NCBI RefSeq assembly: GCF_900128505.1 | Contig: NZ_LT669941.1 | Coordinates: forward strand, 1,289,526 to 1,353,525 | From: Parabacteroides timonensis | GTDB taxonomy: Bacteria > Bacteroidota > Bacteroidia > Bacteroidales > Tannerellaceae | Direction: 5' to 3' | Length of the DNA: 64,000 nucleotides | In this document: positions 1 through 6,155 of the stretch, one piece after another | Layout of the letters: each line of letters starts with the position of its first letter | How positions within the stretch are numbered: position 1 is the first letter of the stretch | Program-made: the position numbers and the translations under genes | The notes under the pieces: generated by a model | Seen by the model: only the letters and a program-made list of their open reading frames with translations | What the model was told of the DNA's origin: nothing | Databases searched by the model: none

Positions 1-179
1 GGCTTCTTATATAACTGCCGCAGCGGTTCCAGTAAACAAACTACCAGATGTTGCAACGACACCTTTGCTTCGGGAGACGGTACATTGTCGATCGCATGTT
101 CTACTGCCGTCCGGCTATACGTAAGCTCTTCCAGACAGAAATGCTCACTCAACCAGGTCTTTTTACTTTCCATTCTCAT
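1..179 (-). CDS. M15-type peptidase (partial, N-terminal 59 residues)
   Basis: Only the first 59 residues are in the window; the gene runs off the left edge. The visible residues read LSEHFCLEELTYSRTA followed by AIDNVPS and LLEPLRQLY. This matches the N-terminal pattern of the Peptidase_M15_3 (VanY/DUF882-like) murein peptidases, where a 'FTLEEL..S.TA...GIDN' stretch precedes the zinc site. The zinc ligands would lie beyond the edge, so activity cannot be judged. ATG codons at 179 and 173 are both possible starts. The start overlaps the end of the small membrane protein upstream by 17 nt, so the two are probably co-translated, as in holin/endolysin-like pairs. The cell-wall role is inferred from family resemblance. 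Confidence 0.6.
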   Translation of the reverse strand, partial: MRMESKKTWLSEHFCLEELTYSRTAVEHAIDNVPSPEAKVSLQHLVVCLLEPLRQLYKK

Positions 180-369
180 TGATTTTTAATTTATAAGTAT
201 AATCCACTCCGAAAAGAGCCCCTGCAAACGTGCTGATCTCGCCAAAGGCCACCAGTACGCTGTTGTCGATCAGTCCCTGCGGATCGATCCAGAACCCGCA
301 GAAGAGAAGAACAATCCCGCTCAACGTGAGCAGGATTGCCATAATCAATTGAATAGTCAACCGTTTCAT
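163..369 (-). CDS. small two-helix membrane protein
   Basis: A 68-residue protein with two hydrophobic stretches. The first is about residues 6-25 (LIMAILLTLSGIVLLFCGF), the second about residues 38-52, and the tail KLKINENGK is charged. I do not recognise a named family. It lies between an HU-related DNA-binding gene and a peptidase gene that starts inside its 3' end. That order (HU-related protein, tiny membrane protein, wall hydrolase) is common in Bacteroidales. A holin-like role is only a guess from this context. The ATG at 369 is preferred over an upstream non-ATG start because it opens directly into the first membrane helix. Confidence 0.6.
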   Translation of the reverse strand: MKRLTIQLIMAILLTLSGIVLLFCGFWIDPQGLIDNSVLVAFGEISTFAGALFGVDYTYKLKINENGK

Positions 370-386
370 AATCCTCGGTCTTTTAA

Positions 387-416
387 CTGTCAACTGTCAC
401 TTGTCAACTGTCAACT
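387..416. repeat. 30-bp direct repeat, copy 1
   Basis: A stretch built from CTGTCAACTGTCACTTGT-like units. It is identical over 30 bases to 1087-1116. Both copies lie just outside the HU-related gene, one on each side. They look like short intergenic repeats; no function is visible. Confidence 0.7.
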
Positions 417-862
417 TATTCAATCACCGGTCTGTCATCCTCACCACTGCCTCCACCTTCATTCTTATCTTCAGAAGCCACCTTCTCGAAGTTGGTCCGG
501 CTCTTGGCGATGCGCAAAGCCTTGCCGGGGAAGAAGCAAACACGCGGTTCGCGAATCATACTGACATCGAAATCCTTCGCATCGGTAACTCCATCCGAAC
601 CAAAAGAAAAACGGAGATTACCCAATTCTCCCAGATTGACACGACGCCCGTTGCGCAGGTGACGTATCGATACCACATTCACGCGATCCAGTACCGCTTT
701 CACGCTGGCGCTACTCACTCCCGAGCTGTCGGTTACCTCTTCGATCAGTTCATCGAAAGTCACCAGGTCACCGCAAACCATCTGTGCATACTGTTTTTCC
801 GGATGTTCCTTCTGGTCGTCTCCCAGATTCTTACGCGGAACCATTTTGAATTTGATTGCCAT
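416..862 (-). CDS. HU-related DNA-binding protein
   Basis: A 148-residue protein of the Bacteroidales 'histone-like, HU-related' family, longer than canonical HU (about 90 residues). It has an N-terminal extension (MAIKFKMVPRKNLG), a central helical region (TFDELIEEVTDSSGVSSASV), and a beta-arm region with NGRRVNLGELGNLRFSF, where HU has its GFGTF motif. The C-terminal tail is acidic and glycine-rich (EDKNEGGGSGEDD). It probably binds and bends DNA. A -7-like promoter element lies 54 nt upstream. The small membrane protein and the M15 peptidase follow. The family call is fairly secure; the target sites are unknown. Confidence 0.8.
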   Translation of the reverse strand: MAIKFKMVPRKNLGDDQKEHPEKQYAQMVCGDLVTFDELIEEVTDSSGVSSASVKAVLDRVNVVSIRHLRNGRRVNLGELGNLRFSFGSDGVTDAKDFDVSMIREPRVCFFPGKALRIAKSRTNFEKVASEDKNEGGGSGEDDRPVIE

Positions 863-916
863 AATAATAAGGTATTAAATGATTTATAAATAATGAGTTC
901 TATATCGAACCCAGGT

Positions 917-924
917 CAAAGATA
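917..924 (-). promoter_or_regulatory. -7 element for the HU-related gene
   Basis: TATCTTTG on the minus strand, 54 nt before the start at 862, fits the Bacteroidetes TAnnTTTG consensus. No convincing -33 TTTG was found at the usual distance. Confidence 0.5.
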
Positions 925-964
925 AAAGAGCATTTTACCGTTTTCTTCGCCAATATGGCTTTTT

Positions 965-992
965 CAGGTGACAGGTGACAGGTGACAGGTGA
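965..992. repeat. tandem heptamer CAGGTGA x4
   Basis: Four head-to-tail copies of CAGGTGA in the 299-nt gap between the HU-related gene and the 172-residue gene. The rest of the gap holds a palindrome (1031-1048) and one copy of the 30-bp direct repeat (1087-1116). No gene is seen there. Confidence 0.8.
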
Positions 993-1012
993 GAGTTATT
1001 ATCAGTTTTGAA

Positions 1013-1055
1013 TGTAGGGGCGTTGGTAGGGGCGGTTCGCGAACCGCCCTTACAG
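1013..1055. repeat. REP-like palindrome
   Basis: Contains GTAGGGG followed by the perfect 18-bp palindrome GGCGGTTCGCGAACCGCC at 1031-1048, then CTTACAGG. The design (TAGGGGC arms around a short GC-rich inverted repeat) resembles the pair at 28679-28760, so both probably belong to one widespread REP-like repeat family. Confidence 0.55.
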
Positions 1056-1086
1056 GTGCCGTTGTCTTCAACAAGGCAAAGCCCAC

Positions 1087-1116
1087 CTGTCAACTGTCAC
1101 TTGTCAACTGTCAACT
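1087..1116. repeat. 30-bp direct repeat, copy 2
   Basis: Identical to 387-416 in the same orientation. Confidence 0.7.
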
Positions 1117-1161
1117 GAAAAAGCCATATCAGCGAAGTCGCATCCGGAGGTTACTTAACAA

Positions 1162-1680
1162 CTATTGGCTATTTCTTACCGGTTTGTCGTCGGGAGGCGG
1201 ACAACCGTTCTCATTTGTCAGTTCTATAATATCCAGCAATTCGCAAAGACAGTCGGTATTGGCGCACTCTTTCCGGAAATTATCGCCGAAATATTCTACC
1301 GATCCCTGATAATCGAAAGCCAGAAAACAGCAAAAAGCCAGGTGAATATAAGAAGGGGCCTTCTCCCCTTTCGAGCGCGGCCCCTCAAACAAACGCAGCA
1401 ACTTACGGAACAACAGCGGTTCGCGCAAATGATAGGTAAAACGGCCGAGCACAGTTTTATTGCGGAAATACGCGATTGTCCGCTCCCAATCTTTCCGCAG
1501 CAGGCAGAACAAGAACAGATGATCACGCTCGTCCAACTCTTCCCATTCGCAAAGGGCGGCATCGAAAGCCATTTTGTAATAACGCTCCTGCTCTTCGTCC
1601 GACAATTCACTGAGTTTCAACAGAAACTTTCTGGCGGAAGGATGTCCGCTCCCCATTAATTTTTTCAGATCTTTATACAT
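1162..1680 (-). CDS. hypothetical helical protein, 172 residues
   Basis: I do not recognise a family. The protein has no signal peptide and looks all-helical (KDLKKLMGSGHPSARKFLLK, SDEEQERYYKMAFDAALCEW). It carries repeated leucine/phenylalanine-rich helices and a cysteine cluster near the C-terminus (CANTDCLC). The ATG at 1680 directly abuts the T-run of the terminator hairpin at 1681-1727, so its expression may depend on read-through from the DGR operon or on a promoter not seen here. It is the last gene in line with the retroelement operon, but a role in it is unsupported. Confidence 0.6.
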   Translation of the reverse strand: MYKDLKKLMGSGHPSARKFLLKLSELSDEEQERYYKMAFDAALCEWEELDERDHLFLFCLLRKDWERTIAYFRNKTVLGRFTYHLREPLLFRKLLRLFEGPRSKGEKAPSYIHLAFCCFLAFDYQGSVEYFGDNFRKECANTDCLCELLDIIELTNENGCPPPDDKPVRNSQ

Positions 1681-1727
1681 AAAAAGTGCCGGACAACGGG
1701 GAGTGATTAGCCCTCGTTGCCCGGCAC
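1681..1727 (-). terminator. strong hairpin terminator ending the DGR accessory operon
   Basis: On the minus strand GTGCCGG and CCGGCAC form the base of a long stem with an inner CAACG-rich extension, followed by TTTTT. It lies 17 nt after the stop of the OmpA/TPR-like lipoprotein, and its T-run touches the ATG of the next gene. Confidence 0.75.
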
Positions 1728-1743
1728 AAAAGCCCGTAGGCCA

Positions 1744-2904
1744 TCAATATCCCTGCGCTATGCGAATATTATGACGCGACAGGCGCGGATTCTGCGGCAT
1801 CGCCTTACGAAACCATGAAACAGCTTCCGACGGATCATTCTCCATCAAAGCCAGTACCCCCAGATTGTTCCACGAACGCGGATCATCGGCAACCCGCTGT
1901 AAAAAGTAGGCCGCCGCTTCCTTATCCCCCAAAGCAAGCGAAGCAGCCCCGGCATTCAACACTGCCTCCCGGCTATCGGGAAAACGATAAGCTGCCAACT
2001 CATACACTTCGCGATACTGTTCCGTTCCCGGACGGTATAACACAGCCACTTGCAGCAATTCACCGAGCGTCAGCCGCTCCGGATCGGTAACGACCTTTTC
2101 CGCCAACGCCTGCAAGTCGGGCGATTGCGCCCCTGCTTTTACAGTCGTCTCATACGCAATATCCAACTCCATCCGCCGCAGCCGCGAAAAGAAACTTTTC
2201 TCTATATCCTTATATACAGTCCCTTTTTCAAGCGCCTTCAACTGCTTCCTCCGGCTATCGGCATCGGTATAAGTATCCAGAACCGACAGAACCTGCGTAC
2301 GGTAGCTACGCCCCGATTTCGCAACCAGTTCCCGCAGACCTTCCCAGTCCTCGCCTACCCAGTCGATCGTGACCGGCACACCGCCCGCCAGCTCCGGCAG
2401 TTTTTGCAGATAGTTTTTAAAACCTACAGCCCGGTTACCCGCCAGCCGCTCATTCTCCGTCGTACTGCCGTCGGGCGAAGCAAAGCCAGTCAAGCGGACC
2501 GACTGTATCTTCTTTTCCCCATCCTGCAAACGAGATAAGCGTTCTTTCAGTTTTTCCAGTTCAGCCCGGTTATTCCCATATTTCAGGTCGAGCTTGACAC
2601 CTCCGGCCGGGAAACCGATATAAGCCGTCAGCTTTTCACTACTCAATTGTTCTGCCGGGCAGATTGCCGGTTCCGGGGAGAGATAACTTATCATCTCCCC
2701 ATAAACAGCCAGAGCATCCATCTTCAATAAAGGGATCTCGGTGTGACGCACCAGGATCGCCGCCGATGAATCCTTCTCAACAACAACCGCCTGGGCTCTT
2801 TCCATCCGTCCTGCCGTCGGCATCTCTTGCCGGCTGGTCTTACAGGAAGGCAGGACAGCCAGCATACACAAGCCGGCCAATCCTTCCGTTACTATTTTCT
2901 TCAT
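1744..2904 (-). CDS. OmpA-like/TPR lipoprotein
   Basis: A 386-residue lipoprotein with signal peptide and lipobox (LAVLPSC, Cys21). Residues about 135-175 (VRLTGFASPDGSTTENERLA then NRAVGF) resemble the peptidoglycan-binding OmpA C-terminal motif 'GyaS..G....N..LS..RA'. The last 120 residues look like tetratricopeptide helices (AVLNAGAASLALGDKEAA, WNNLGVLALMENDPSEAVSW). Proteins of this build often accompany fimbrial gene clusters in Bacteroidales. It starts 3 nt after the HU gene and is the last gene before a strong terminator, so it is transcribed with the retroelement accessory genes. A role in anchoring or assembling the fimbriae is inferred from context. Confidence 0.7.
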   Translation of the reverse strand: MKKIVTEGLAGLCMLAVLPSCKTSRQEMPTAGRMERAQAVVVEKDSSAAILVRHTEIPLLKMDALAVYGEMISYLSPEPAICPAEQLSSEKLTAYIGFPAGGVKLDLKYGNNRAELEKLKERLSRLQDGEKKIQSVRLTGFASPDGSTTENERLAGNRAVGFKNYLQKLPELAGGVPVTIDWVGEDWEGLRELVAKSGRSYRTQVLSVLDTYTDADSRRKQLKALEKGTVYKDIEKSFFSRLRRMELDIAYETTVKAGAQSPDLQALAEKVVTDPERLTLGELLQVAVLYRPGTEQYREVYELAAYRFPDSREAVLNAGAASLALGDKEAAAYFLQRVADDPRSWNNLGVLALMENDPSEAVSWFRKAMPQNPRLSRHNIRIAQGY

Positions 2905-2907
2905 ACA

Positions 2908-3189
2908 TCATTTGCTTTGAGGATTCAAAGCCTCCAACAAAAACTTTCCGGGTTTAAACTTTACACTGGTACGGGCATTTATCACACAAGGTACTCCCGT
3001 ACGCGGATTACGTCCCTGTCGCATTGACTGTTTCCAGGGCTCAAACGAGCCAAACCCCTGAAGCACGATGGCATCCTGTTTCAATGTCTCTGCAAGTACC
3101 TCCTGGAAGGCATTGACGAACTGCCTCGATTGATACTGGGGAATACGCATTTTCGTTGCTAATTCGTTTACTAAATCTGTTTTGTTCAT
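2908..3189 (-). CDS. HU/IHF-family DNA-binding protein in the DGR operon
   Basis: A 93-residue canonical-length HU. It begins MNKTDLVNELATKM and has the GFGSFEPW motif of the beta arm, GRNPRTGVPC, and the FKPGK ending of the family. It would bind and bend DNA as a dimer. It sits 2 nt after the MutS-like gene and 3 nt before the OmpA-like lipoprotein, so it belongs to the RT-Avd-MutS-like transcript. Inference: it may help shape target DNA or cDNA during retrohoming, since bent or cruciform DNA next to the variable repeat matters in the studied phage DGR. It could equally be an ordinary HU paralogue. Confidence 0.9.
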   Translation of the reverse strand: MNKTDLVNELATKMRIPQYQSRQFVNAFQEVLAETLKQDAIVLQGFGSFEPWKQSMRQGRNPRTGVPCVINARTSVKFKPGKFLLEALNPQSK

Positions 3190-3191
3190 AA

Positions 3192-3701
3192 TCAGTTGTC
3201 TTTAAATAATATGTTATTCTCTAATTGTTTTTTCAACGACGACAGGAAGATCATACAATCTATCGGGGTCACCCCTGCTATATTATACAGCCGCAGCCGT
3301 TCCAGTACCTGAGCACCCACATCGGGTTCCTTTGGGACAAGCCCGGATTCTTGGGCGGTTTCTTTTTTCAGGTCCGACATCATTTTGGATATATATTGGC
3401 TTTTGGCCGCCATAAACTTCTCGTCCCCGAGCAACACCGAATGAATTGCCAACCGCTTCTCATCAATTTTCTCGTATTCCCGGTTTTCCAGTATTTTAGG
3501 AAGGACAGCATCAGGAAATCCCAACGAGATAACTTCCATATTGACCACCTTACAAAAACGGATATTTACCTGATAAGCAGTTATAGTCTGTATAAATTTA
3601 ATTGCCGAACGCTCATAAGCCTTCCAGAAAAGACCTTCGCGATACAAGTATATATTCTTACTATCGGCCGTCTCCAAAGCCAGCTTTTGTCTCAAGTCCA
3701 T
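3192..3701 (-). CDS. MutS-like DGR accessory protein
   Basis: A 169-residue protein with two stretches resembling MutS. Residues 16-70 (NIYLYREGLFWKAYERSAIK, then VISLGFPDAVLPKIL) follow MutS domain I, where 'LLFYRMGDFYELFYDDA' and 'GIPYHAVENYLAKL' carry the mismatch-reading wedge. The C-terminus (YNIAGVTPIDCMIFLSSLKK) resembles the extreme C-terminus of MutS ('LTPLEALNLLxELK'). The clamp, lever and ATPase domains are absent. MutS-like genes are known companions of some DGRs. It lies 16 nt after Avd and 2 nt before HU. Inference: it binds the A-mismatched TR cDNA/VR heteroduplex and affects its repair. The mismatch-contacting F-x-E of domain I is altered here to LFWKAY. Confidence 0.65.
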   Translation of the reverse strand: MDLRQKLALETADSKNIYLYREGLFWKAYERSAIKFIQTITAYQVNIRFCKVVNMEVISLGFPDAVLPKILENREYEKIDEKRLAIHSVLLGDEKFMAAKSQYISKMMSDLKKETAQESGLVPKEPDVGAQVLERLRLYNIAGVTPIDCMIFLSSLKKQLENNILFKDN

Positions 3702-3717
3702 AAATAATACCTCCTGT

Positions 3718-4062
3718 TTATTTAATTACGCTCTTCCGCCACCCTGTTATCTGCCGTCCGATATCTTCCATCAATAAGACCAGTTTGGCATAACTGCCCG
3801 TATCGATGATCCGTAGATCGTTGCAGAGCCGTATTTCCAGTTTAAGGAATTCAAATTCGTCGACAAGCTGCATCAGATGGGGCGATTTGTCCAACGACAC
3901 ATTCGCCCGATAGATGCAACGGGTCAGGTTCATCGAATCCCTGCGGATATCCTGCATCAGGGTGTACTTATATTCGCGGGGAGCATGATGCGATACGGCA
4001 TAGATCATTTTTATCAGTTCAACCGTCCGCAGATAAAGCGGAGTTTCAGTATGTAAAGCCAT
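3718..4062 (-). CDS. avd: Avd-like DGR accessory protein (four-helix bundle)
   Basis: A 114-residue, all-helical, basic protein (LYLRTVELIKMIYAVSHHAP, LMQDIRRDSMNLTRCIYRAN, then LEIRLCNDLRIIDTGSYAKL and GRQITGWRKS). Length, helix pattern and the position overlapping the 3' end of the reverse transcriptase by 17 nt match the bacterial Avd (bAvd) family. Avd forms a pentameric barrel that binds the template RNA and the reverse transcriptase and is needed for mutagenic cDNA synthesis. The overlap implies translational coupling with the RT. Confidence 0.85.
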   Translation of the reverse strand: MALHTETPLYLRTVELIKMIYAVSHHAPREYKYTLMQDIRRDSMNLTRCIYRANVSLDKSPHLMQLVDEFEFLKLEIRLCNDLRIIDTGSYAKLVLLMEDIGRQITGWRKSVIK

Positions 4063-5428
4063 GATTCAATATTTCGTAACAACTATATCTGGATGCATAT
4101 ATTACCTGATACAATTCGTCGTAATTTCCGGGAACCAGCCCGGCCTTTTTCTGACCTCTTATTATAGTCGAGCAAATATTCCTTACTGTCTGATGGCGCA
4201 ACAGGCGCACCTTCTCTTTCCGGACTATTTTCTCGGGACTGACATAATATAGTTTGTCGAGTGCCGGCGAAAGCCATTCTCTTACCTTCTTCCTCAAGTT
4301 CAAACTGCTATGATGCCTCATCAGCCCCAAATATGAATTCAGGCTTTGTAGAAAATGTTCCTCTTCATCTTCGCTCAACGGATGTTTCGATACCTTATAA
4401 TTATATTCTCCTATCACTTTACGCATCCCTTTCACGGCCCGTTTCCCCGTCAGGATAACCCGTCCTTTCACGATAGCTCCGACAAAACGGATACCATTCG
4501 TATAGTGGGTCAGCCGAATTTTATTCGGATGAAGGGTCAACCCCAGTTCTTCCTGCAGATACTGCTGGAACAAGGGTATCAGACTCTTCAAATACTCCTT
4601 GTCGTTATGCACGACAAAGAAATCGTCTACATACCGTCCATAATAACGTAACCCCAATTTACTTTTACAGTAATGGTCGAAGCCATTCAGGTAAAAATTA
4701 GCAAACAACTGACTGGTCAGATTACCGATCGGCAACCCCAATTCACGGTTGCATACAAACAAATCGAGTTGCCTGGGTTTCGTTTCATTCGGAAGCGGCA
4801 TGCCGTTCATTGAAAACAGACTCTTATCTTTCGGCAGGCCTTTCCATAAAGACCGGTGCCCTTTTATATGTACCCTCGATACCGGATTATCCAATGCGAT
4901 CAGCCGAGTCAGGTATAATACCGTTTCCAGGTCATCCCCTTCATAATTGGCCCGCAAAAAACGATCCAGCTTATCAGCCAGTAAACGGCGGTCTATATTC
5001 ATAAAGAACCCCCGTATATCACACTGAAGGACATAACAGTCTTTTGTATAATTTCCCGAACATTGGGCTATAAACCGCTTCAAGCGATTTACAGCAAACA
5101 AAGTGCCTTTGCCGACACGACACGAATAACTGTCCAGTATAAACTCCTTCTCAAACAAAGGATTGATACGCGCTGCCAGATAATGATGTACCACCCGGTC
5201 GCGAAAAGAAGCCGCAAAGACTTCCCGCTTGACAGGTTCCGTCACGACAAATGCATCCGAACGCGAAATCTTATAGCGTCCTTCTTCTATCTCTTTATAT
5301 AATGTATAAAGATTATACTCCGCATCCATTTCAAACTCCATCGCAGCATCCGTTCTCCGTTTTGTCTTACGGCAATCGTACCATGCTTGCACCAATGATT
5401 CAAAGTCTATTTTCATTTCATACTTCAT
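4046..5428 (-). CDS. DGR reverse transcriptase
   Basis: A 460-residue reverse transcriptase that copies the template-repeat RNA and misreads its adenines. Visible motifs, numbered from the ATG at 5428, are palm aspartate VLQCDIRGFF (about 133-142), GLPIGNLTSQLF (about 231-242) and the catalytic RYVDDF (about 265-270). The IGNLTSQ motif is the DGR signature; group II intron and retron enzymes usually have Q-G-x-x-x-S-P there. The ATG at 5446 is an alternative start. The open frame continues upstream through TR1, but only a TTG at 5656 could start that longer form, so I treat it as non-coding template. TR1 ends 8-26 nt before the start; Avd overlaps the 3' end. Confidence 0.95.
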   Translation of the reverse strand: MKYEMKIDFESLVQAWYDCRKTKRRTDAAMEFEMDAEYNLYTLYKEIEEGRYKISRSDAFVVTEPVKREVFAASFRDRVVHHYLAARINPLFEKEFILDSYSCRVGKGTLFAVNRLKRFIAQCSGNYTKDCYVLQCDIRGFFMNIDRRLLADKLDRFLRANYEGDDLETVLYLTRLIALDNPVSRVHIKGHRSLWKGLPKDKSLFSMNGMPLPNETKPRQLDLFVCNRELGLPIGNLTSQLFANFYLNGFDHYCKSKLGLRYYGRYVDDFFVVHNDKEYLKSLIPLFQQYLQEELGLTLHPNKIRLTHYTNGIRFVGAIVKGRVILTGKRAVKGMRKVIGEYNYKVSKHPLSEDEEEHFLQSLNSYLGLMRHHSSLNLRKKVREWLSPALDKLYYVSPEKIVRKEKVRLLRHQTVRNICSTIIRGQKKAGLVPGNYDELYQVIYASRYSCYEILNHGFTY

Positions 5429-5453
5429 TTTTGTTTTTAGATTCATAAACGAG

Positions 5454-5585
5454 TCCCGGACACAGCGAACATAGTTGTTGTTGTTGTCGTTGTTGTTGTT
5501 GGTATTGCCATTGCTGAGGTTCACGATCCAGTGTTTGCCACTATTGTAGACCGTACTACTCCAGTACCAATTGCTCACGAACGTT
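5454..5585 (-). repeat. DGR template repeat TR1
   Basis: About 132 nt. On the minus strand it would read (T)FVSNWYWSSTVYNSGK, then a run NGNTNNNNDNNNNY ending VRCVRD, with Asn codons AAC/AAT at the positions to be mutated. Aligned with the VR at 6166-6300, every difference falls at a template A. The final 20 nt (TATGTTCGCTGTGTCCGGGA) are identical in TR1, TR2 and VR and are the likely initiation-of-homing equivalent. TR1 has four AAC codons before the Asp codon; the VR has five. It sits just upstream of the reverse transcriptase, the usual arrangement. Confidence 0.95.
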
Positions 5586-5722
5586 CGTAGTTGCCACTTA
5601 TAACTTACTGCCGGGGCTTCCCGGGGTAATGCTAACAGAGTAAACCCTGTGGACAACCGGATTCGTCTGAATCTTGACGCTACCGTATGCCGTAGCTAAC
5701 GGTATTCTGAAGTCCAAACTAT
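5584..5722 (-). ncRNA. DGR template RNA leader 1
   Basis: A 139-nt region directly 5' of TR1 on the minus strand, about 94 percent identical (8 differences) to the leader before TR2 at 5924-6062. It can fold into small stems: GCTAC/GTAGC, ACAGGG/CTCTGT (one G-U wobble) and CCGGG/CCCGG with a four-base loop. The differences that fall in stems keep pairing through G-U or G-C. That favours a conserved structural RNA joined to the template, as known for DGR template RNAs. Ends are approximate. Confidence 0.6.
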
Positions 5723-5792
5723 TTTCTTATACTTTTCTCTTTTTTCTTATACTAAATAATTACAAACAATCAGGCTTAAAGACTCAAACCAG

Positions 5793-5925
5793 TCCCGGAC
5801 ACAGCGAACATATTTGTTGTTGTTGTCGTTGTTGTTGTTGGTATTGCCATTGTTGAAGTTCACGTACCAGTGGTTGCCACTACTGTTGGCCGTACTACTC
5901 CAGTAGTTATTGCTCACAAACGTTC
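5793..5925 (-). repeat. DGR template repeat TR2 (second template)
   Basis: About 132 nt, roughly 90 percent identical to TR1 (13 differences). It encodes a related but distinct pattern: FVSNNYWSSTANSSGNHW, YVNFNNGNT, then NNNNDNNNKY and VRCVRD. The AAC tracts are intact, so it is a template and not a mutated VR. The differences from TR1 include non-adenine positions (for example S-L to N-F and I to Y), so it was not the source of the VR at 6166-6300. It would serve another variable gene, which is not in this window. Confidence 0.85.
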
Positions 5926-6062
5926 GTAGTTGTCACTTATGACTTACTACCGGGGCTCCCCGGGGTAATTCTAACAGGGCAAACCCTGTGGACAACCGGA
6001 TTCGTCTGAATCTTGACGCTACCGTATGCCGTAACTAACGGTATTCTGAAGTCCAAACTATT
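5924..6062 (-). ncRNA. DGR template RNA leader 2
   Basis: Near-copy of leader 1 placed 5' of TR2. The stem ACAGGG/CCCTGT is fully Watson-Crick here, where copy 1 has a wobble. GTTAC/GTAGC has a U-G pair where copy 1 has C-G. The unit leader plus TR (about 270 nt) is repeated with a 340-nt period. The 70-nt spacer between the units (5723-5792) is AT-rich and shows nothing recognisable. Confidence 0.55.
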
Positions 6063-6103
6063 CTTTTATATCATAAGCATTCCTCCTTTTAATTTTCAAA
6101 TTT

Positions 6104-6124
6104 CGACCGCCTTACGGCGGCCTT
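6104..6124 (-). promoter_or_regulatory. hairpin downstream of the variable repeat
   Basis: On the minus strand GCCGCC-GTAA-GGCGGT forms a compact GC-rich stem with a GTAA tetraloop in an AT-rich surround, about 42 nt past the VR end. In the studied phage DGR a hairpin just after the VR stimulates retrohoming. Here it could do that, act as a weak terminator, or both; no U-run follows. Confidence 0.4.
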
Positions 6125-6155
6125 TGGTTTTTAAATTGTTAAATTGATAAATTGT

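Noticed and set aside
1..862. Prophage end (HU-related protein, holin-like protein, endolysin-like peptidase)
   Set aside because: No capsid, tail, terminase or attachment site is visible in the window, and the same trio is common in Bacteroidales chromosomes outside phages.
5470..5510. Simple TTG microsatellite or CRISPR-like repeat
   Set aside because: The TTG run is the reverse complement of the AAC codons of the template repeat; there are no spacers or regular repeat units.
4046..5656. A 536-residue reverse transcriptase starting at 5656
   Set aside because: The extra N-terminus is the translated leader and TR1; the only start there is TTG, whereas ATG codons at 5446, 5428 and 5416 give a normal-length enzyme.
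5793..5925. TR2 as an old variable repeat or pseudogene tail
   Set aside because: Its AAC runs are intact and it has its own copy of the template leader; a used VR would show mutated adenines and sit at a gene end.
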